Of a stretch of 8,213 nucleotides of DNA, positions 5,107-8,213 are shown in pieces (the stretch's first letter is position 1; each line of letters opens with the position of its first letter). The position numbers were made by a program, and so were the translations under genes. This stretch comes from an uncultured Oscillospiraceae bacterium (GTDB taxonomy: Bacteria; Bacillota; Clostridia; Oscillospirales; Acutalibacteraceae): assembly GCA_900553255.1 (NCBI GenBank), contig USCI01000096.1, positions 1 through 8,213 of the forward strand. Reading direction: 5' to 3'. The notes under the pieces were generated by a model, which worked only from the letters and a program-made list of their open reading frames with translations, was not told the DNA's origin and ran no database searches.

Positions 5107-6762
5107 ATGTATCAGGTGCTGTACCGCAAATGGCGGCCGCAGGTGTTTTCGGACGTCTCCGGCCAGCCGCACGTGACCGAAACGCTCAAAAACGAGATCC
5201 GCACCGGAAGGCTGGCGCACGCCTATCTGTTCACCGGTTCCCGCGGTACCGGCAAAACCACCTGTGCCAAAATCCTGGCCAAGGCGGCCAACTGCCTGCA
5301 TCCGCACGACGGCGATCCCTGCAACGAATGCGACATCTGCCGCGGCATCGATGACGGCTCGATTATGGACGTGGTGGAAATCGACGCCGCGTCCAACAAC
5401 GGTGTGGACAACATACGCTCGCTGCAGGAGGAGGTCAGCTTCACCCCGGCGGTCGCGAAATACCGCGTATACATCATCGACGAGGTGCACATGCTTTCCG
5501 GCGGCGCCTTCAACGCGCTGCTCAAAACGCTGGAAGAACCGCCGGCGCACGTGCTGTTTATTCTGGCGACCACCGAGGTGCACAAGCTGCCGGCGACCAT
5601 CCTGTCGCGGTGCCAGCGCTTCGACTTCAACCGTATCCGCCCCGCCGACATTGCGGCGCGCATCGATTACATCGCCGGGCAGGAGGGCTTCACCGTCAGC
5701 GAGGACGCCGCCCTGCTGATTGCGCGGCTGTCGGACGGCGCGCTGCGCGATGCGCTGTCGCTGCTCGACCAGTGCGTGTCCCGTACGAAGGAAATCACCG
5801 CGGAGGTGGTCTCCGAGGTGGCCGGCATGACCGGGCGGGATCATCTCTACGAGCTGTCGGAGGCGGTGCGCCGGCACGATGGCGGCGCGGGACTTGCCGT
5901 CATCGACCGGCTGCATGGCGCCTCCCGGGATATGGAGCGCCTTTGCGCGGAATGGATTGATTTTTACCGCAACCTGATGATTCTCAAAAGCGTACCGCAG
6001 CCCGGCGACCTGATCATCGCCTCGCAGGCGGAACTCGACCGCATGAAGGCGGAAGCGGATGGCTACGACCTGCCGACCATCCTGCACGGTATGGATACCC
6101 TGCAGCGCGCGCTCGACCGGCTGCGCGGCGGCGTGTCCCGCCGGGTGGAGATGGAGATGGCGGTGCTGCGGCTGTGCTCGCCGGAGCTCGACAACAGCGT
6201 GGACAGTCTGCTGCGGCGGGTCAAAATGCTGGAGGACCGAATCAGCACCGGACAGATTGCTGTGTCGTCGGCCGTCCCGCCGGCGGCTGTATCTGTCCCG
6301 GCGGCTGTGCCGCAGCCTGCGACGGAGCTGCCGGACACAGCGCAAGCGCCGGTTGTTCCGGTGCCCGGGGATGCGGCTGCGCCGGCGCCGCCGGTTTCCC
6401 CTGCCGCCCGGCCGGAGCCGGAGGAAGTGGTGCAGGAGGTGCCGTTTGCCCAGTGGCAGGACGTGCTCGAAGCACTGAGTACCGCCTGTCCGCCGCTTTG
6501 CGGCGTGCTGGCCGGATCATCTGCGTTCCTGCGCGGTGATCTGCTGCTGGTGGCAACCGACAACGATCTGTTCAAGACCCTGGTAACCCGCGACGGCAAC
6601 AAAAAGCTGCTGCAGGATATCCTGCAGGCGAAGACCGGACGCCGTCTGCGCATCGGCATCCGGAAAACCGCCGGACACACGGCACCGGCGCCTGAGGATC
6701 CGCTGACCGCTTTCCTGCGCGCCAGCCGGGAAAAGGGCGTAGAGGTTGAGGTCAAGCCGTAG
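5107..6762 (+). CDS. dnaX: DNA polymerase III subunit tau (clamp loader ATPase)
   Basis: AAA+ ATPase of the clamp-loader complex, which opens and places the beta clamp and links the polymerases at the replication fork. It is 551 residues long, typical of Gram-positive tau. The N-terminus YQVLYRKWRPQVFSDVSGQ is diagnostic. The Walker A motif is GSRGTGKT (44-51); the zinc module has Cys63, Cys72, Cys75 and Cys78; Walker B is IIDEVH (123-128); sensor 1 is ATT (154-156); and the SRC arginine-finger motif is at 167-169. After the collar domain (to ~380) comes a Pro/Ala/Val-rich linker (~383-440) and a C-terminal tau domain (~441-551). I see no A-rich slippery site near the linker that would produce a separate gamma form. 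The ATG at 5107 follows an AGGGAAGGAAAGG purine tract. The SRP RNA lies 77 bases upstream. Confidence 0.97.
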   Translation: MYQVLYRKWRPQVFSDVSGQPHVTETLKNEIRTGRLAHAYLFTGSRGTGKTTCAKILAKAANCLHPHDGDPCNECDICRGIDDGSIMDVVEIDAASNNGVDNIRSLQEEVSFTPAVAKYRVYIIDEVHMLSGGAFNALLKTLEEPPAHVLFILATTEVHKLPATILSRCQRFDFNRIRPADIAARIDYIAGQEGFTVSEDAALLIARLSDGALRDALSLLDQCVSRTKEITAEVVSEVAGMTGRDHLYELSEAVRRHDGGAGLAVIDRLHGASRDMERLCAEWIDFYRNLMILKSVPQPGDLIIASQAELDRMKAEADGYDLPTILHGMDTLQRALDRLRGGVSRRVEMEMAVLRLCSPELDNSVDSLLRRVKMLEDRISTGQIAVSSAVPPAAVSVPAAVPQPATELPDTAQAPVVPVPGDAAAPAPPVSPAARPEPEEVVQEVPFAQWQDVLEALSTACPPLCGVLAGSSAFLRGDLLLVATDNDLFKTLVTRDGNKKLLQDILQAKTGRRLRIGIRKTAGHTAPAPEDPLTAFLRASREKGVEVEVKP

Positions 6763-6793
6763 AAAAACGATATTTCGTCCGCTTTTTCAGGGC

Positions 6794-6825
6794 GGCGATA
6801 CCGGGGAAAATCCCGGATGCCTTTT
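6794..6825 (+). terminator. Possible weak terminator or attenuator between dnaX and ebfC
   Basis: GGC-AT-CCGGG (6794-6805, with bulged G6797 and A6800) pairs with CCCGG-AT-GCC (6812-6821) around a GAAAAT-like loop, and TTTT follows at 6822-6825. The stem is bulged and the T-run short, so it would at most reduce read-through into ebfC-recR, which are expected to share the dnaX transcript. Confidence 0.3.
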
Positions 6826-6866
6826 CCGAGAGGGCAGTATAAGTACAGAAAGGATGCGGAAACAGG

Positions 6867-7214
6867 ATGAAAGCACGTTTGCCGGAGGGCGTGGGCAGAG
6901 GCCCGGGAAATATGCAGAGCATGATCCGACAGGCCCAGAAGATGCAGGAGGACATGGCGGCGCTGCAGGCCGAGCTGGACGAGCGGGAGTATACCGCGGC
7001 GGCCGGCGGCGGGGCGGTGACCGCGACGGTCAACGGCAAGCATAAGGTGACCGCGCTGACCATCAAGCCGGAGGTTGTGGATCCGGAGGATGTGGAGATG
7101 CTCGCGGATCTCGTGACCGCGGCGGTCAACGAGGCGATCCGGCAGGCGGCCGATACCGCCGAGGCGGAGATGTCCAAGGTGACCGGCGGGCTGAACATGC
7201 CGGGGCTGTTCTGA
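6867..7214 (+). CDS. ebfC: YbaB/EbfC family nucleoid-associated protein
   Basis: A 115-residue DNA-binding protein of the YbaB/EbfC family (YaaK in Bacillus), a small dimer shaped like tweezers that binds DNA with low specificity. Visible features are a glycine-rich start followed by NMQSMIRQAQKMQEDMAALQ (15-34), the long N-terminal helix with the conserved QAQKMQ core; a central strand region AGGGAVTATVNGKHKVTALTI (46-66); the IKPEVVDPEDVEMLADLV segment; and a second long helix AAVNEAIRQAADTAEAEMSKVTGGL. It ends in the usual MPGLF. The ATG at 6867 is chosen because family members commonly begin with a short Gly/Pro-rich stretch before the QAQKMQ helix; its ribosome binding site is weak (GAAAGG 13 bases upstream), and an in-frame ATG at 6912 is the alternative. 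It lies between dnaX and recR, with one base separating it from recR, which suggests coupled translation. Confidence 0.94.
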   Translation: MKARLPEGVGRGPGNMQSMIRQAQKMQEDMAALQAELDEREYTAAAGGGAVTATVNGKHKVTALTIKPEVVDPEDVEMLADLVTAAVNEAIRQAADTAEAEMSKVTGGLNMPGLF

Positions 7215-7215
7215 T

Positions 7216-7815
7216 ATGGCGTATCTGGCGGCGCCGCTTGCGCGGCTGGTGGAACAGCTGGAACGCCTGCCGAGCGTGGGCCATAAGTCTGCGCAGCGGC
7301 TGGCCTTCCACATATTGAATATGCCGGACAAATCGGCCGAGGCTCTGGTCGCCGCCATTCAGGAGGCGCGCGCCCAGATCCACGAGTGCAAGATCTGCCA
7401 CAACCTCACTGACCATGAGATCTGTCCGATCTGCAGCGCCGAAAACCGCGACCGGTCGGTGATCTGCGTGGTGGAGGATCCCCGCGATGTGATCGCCTTT
7501 GAGCGCACGCGGGAATACAACGGCCTGTACCATGTCCTGCACGGCACCATCTCCCCGATGGACGGCATCGATGCGGAAAAGCTGCGCATCAAGGAGCTGC
7601 TGACCCGGGTGGCGGACGACACCGTGCAGGAGGTCATCATGGCGACCAACCCCACCGTGGAGGGCGAAACCACTGCGGCGTACATCTCCCGCCTGCTCAA
7701 GCCGTTTGGTCTGAAGGTCACCCGGCTCGCCTACGGCATCCCGGTGGGCGGCGATCTCGAATATGCGGATGAAATCACGCTGCGCCGCTCGCTTGAGGGA
7801 CGAAGCGTGCTGTAA
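7216..7815 (+). CDS. recR: Recombination mediator protein RecR
   Basis: Part of the RecFOR pathway; forms a ring that clamps DNA and with RecO/RecF helps load RecA at gaps. The 199-residue length is standard. In order it has a helix-hairpin-helix LPSVGHKSAQRLAFHIL (18-34); a zinc finger with Cys58, Cys61, Cys70 and Cys73 (CKIC...CPIC); a Toprim domain beginning ICVVEDPRDVIAFERT (83-98) with YHVLHGTISPMDGI (105-118); the Walker-B-like MATNPTVEGETTAAY region (142-156); and the C-terminal LAYGIPVGGDLEYADEITLRRSLEGR that closes the family. All key residues are present. The start ATG follows the ebfC stop by one base, so it probably relies on translational coupling. The conserved dnaX-ebfC-recR order confirms the identity. 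Confidence 0.97.
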   Translation: MAYLAAPLARLVEQLERLPSVGHKSAQRLAFHILNMPDKSAEALVAAIQEARAQIHECKICHNLTDHEICPICSAENRDRSVICVVEDPRDVIAFERTREYNGLYHVLHGTISPMDGIDAEKLRIKELLTRVADDTVQEVIMATNPTVEGETTAAYISRLLKPFGLKVTRLAYGIPVGGDLEYADEITLRRSLEGRSVL

Positions 7816-7872
7816 ACGGTTTCCCGGGACGCAGGATATACGGCATCTCTTTCTGACAAAAGGAAGGGGATT

Positions 7873-8213
7873 GTGTTGGGCTTTCTCGGCGGATCCTGGA
7901 CGGGATTTCTTTTGCTGCTGCCCCTTGCGGCGGCCGCCGTCCAGATCGTGCTGTCGCAGCGAAGGCGGCGGTGGTGGCTCGGCCTGCTCCTGCCGGTTTT
8001 TTGCCTTGTGACGGGAGCGGTGCTCGGAATCGGCCTGAACGGCCTGCCGGTGGCGGGCTCCCGGCCGCTGGCCGCTTTATGGCTGTGCATAACTCTGGCG
8101 GTCATTCTGCTGCTGCTTTGGGGGATCTGCCGGGTAAAGCGCGGCTGGCTGCGGGCGATGTGCGTAATTTTGGCCGTCGGGCTGCTGCCGCTGGTGCTCC
8201 AGCGAAATGATGG
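7873..8213 (+). CDS. Unrecognised multi-span membrane protein, N-terminal part (runs off the window)
   Basis: An open frame runs without a stop from a GTG at 7873 to the window edge (113 codons and 2 bases). AAAAGGAAGGGG (7858-7869) upstream is a strong Shine-Dalgarno region; TTG at 7876 is an equally good start. The peptide is almost entirely hydrophobic, with about four predicted transmembrane segments: ~12-28, ~35-55, ~66-86 and ~92-109. The basic clusters QRRRR (29-33) and RVKRGWLR (87-94) lie between segments 1-2 and 3-4, which by the positive-inside rule puts those loops in the cytoplasm and the N-terminus outside. Cysteines occur in segments 2-4 (44, 72, 86, 97) without a metal-binding pattern. 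I do not recognise the family. It lies 57 bases after recR, where Bacillus has other small genes, and no terminator is visible between them. Confidence 0.65.
   Translation, partial: MLGFLGGSWTGFLLLLPLAAAAVQIVLSQRRRRWWLGLLLPVFCLVTGAVLGIGLNGLPVAGSRPLAALWLCITLAVILLLLWGICRVKRGWLRAMCVILAVGLLPLVLQRND

Noticed and set aside
4956..5354. Open frame overlapping the SRP RNA and the start of dnaX
   Set aside because: It covers a structural RNA and then reads dnaX in a wrong frame; the composition is typical of an out-of-frame shadow.
4981..6345. 454-codon minus-strand frame over dnaX, and the similar frames at 315-1601 and 6063-7358
   Set aside because: All are antisense shadows of confidently identified genes, with low-complexity Arg/Ala/Pro composition and no recognisable domains.
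6590..6615. A-run (C AAA AAG) in dnaX as a possible frameshift site for gamma
   Set aside because: There are only five A's, it does not form the A AAA AAG heptamer, and it lies about 55 codons from the end, not before the tau domain.
6838..6843. TATAAG as a -10 box for an ebfC promoter
   Set aside because: No acceptable -35 is found 16-18 bases upstream; expression from the dnaX transcript is simpler.

Overview
This GC-rich window comes from a bacterial chromosome that looks like a high-GC member of the Clostridia, probably Oscillospiraceae/Ruminococcaceae-like. That assignment is inferred from gene order, protein flavour and the type of intergenic repeats; no 16S or other marker is present. 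All complete genes lie on the + strand.

Layout. Bases 1-185 are AT-rich and hold the end of an insertion sequence that reads leftward out of the window: the first 24 codons of a transposase on the minus strand, with a stem-loop over its start. An extended -10 promoter (216-244) precedes a three-gene cluster: murI (glutamate racemase, D-Glu for peptidoglycan), a DUF1934/YwiB-like small beta-barrel protein, and argS (arginyl-tRNA synthetase). The ywiB-argS pairing is also seen in Bacillus. Next comes a 386-residue relative of the homocysteine S-methyltransferase module of MetH that lacks every expected zinc ligand and ends early in a second, pterin-barrel-like segment.

Its last codon and stop lie inside a 215-bp foldback element (4640-4854) with 21-bp perfect terminal inverted repeats and several nested hairpins. 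Immediately after it stands a good sigma-A promoter (4860-4888) driving a small-type signal recognition particle RNA (about 4911-5029). The SRP RNA is followed by dnaX (DNA polymerase III tau subunit), ebfC/ybaB (nucleoid-associated protein) and recR (recombinational repair). This order, SRP RNA-dnaX-ebfC-recR, matches scr-dnaX-yaaK-recR of Bacillus subtilis. The window ends inside an unrecognised multi-span membrane protein gene (from about 7873).

Most of the window is conserved housekeeping. The parts worth a second look are the zinc-less MetH-like protein, the foldback element that supplies its stop codon, the non-canonical Cys-Gly-Thr active-site motif of MurI, and the SRP RNA with its competing leader pairing.
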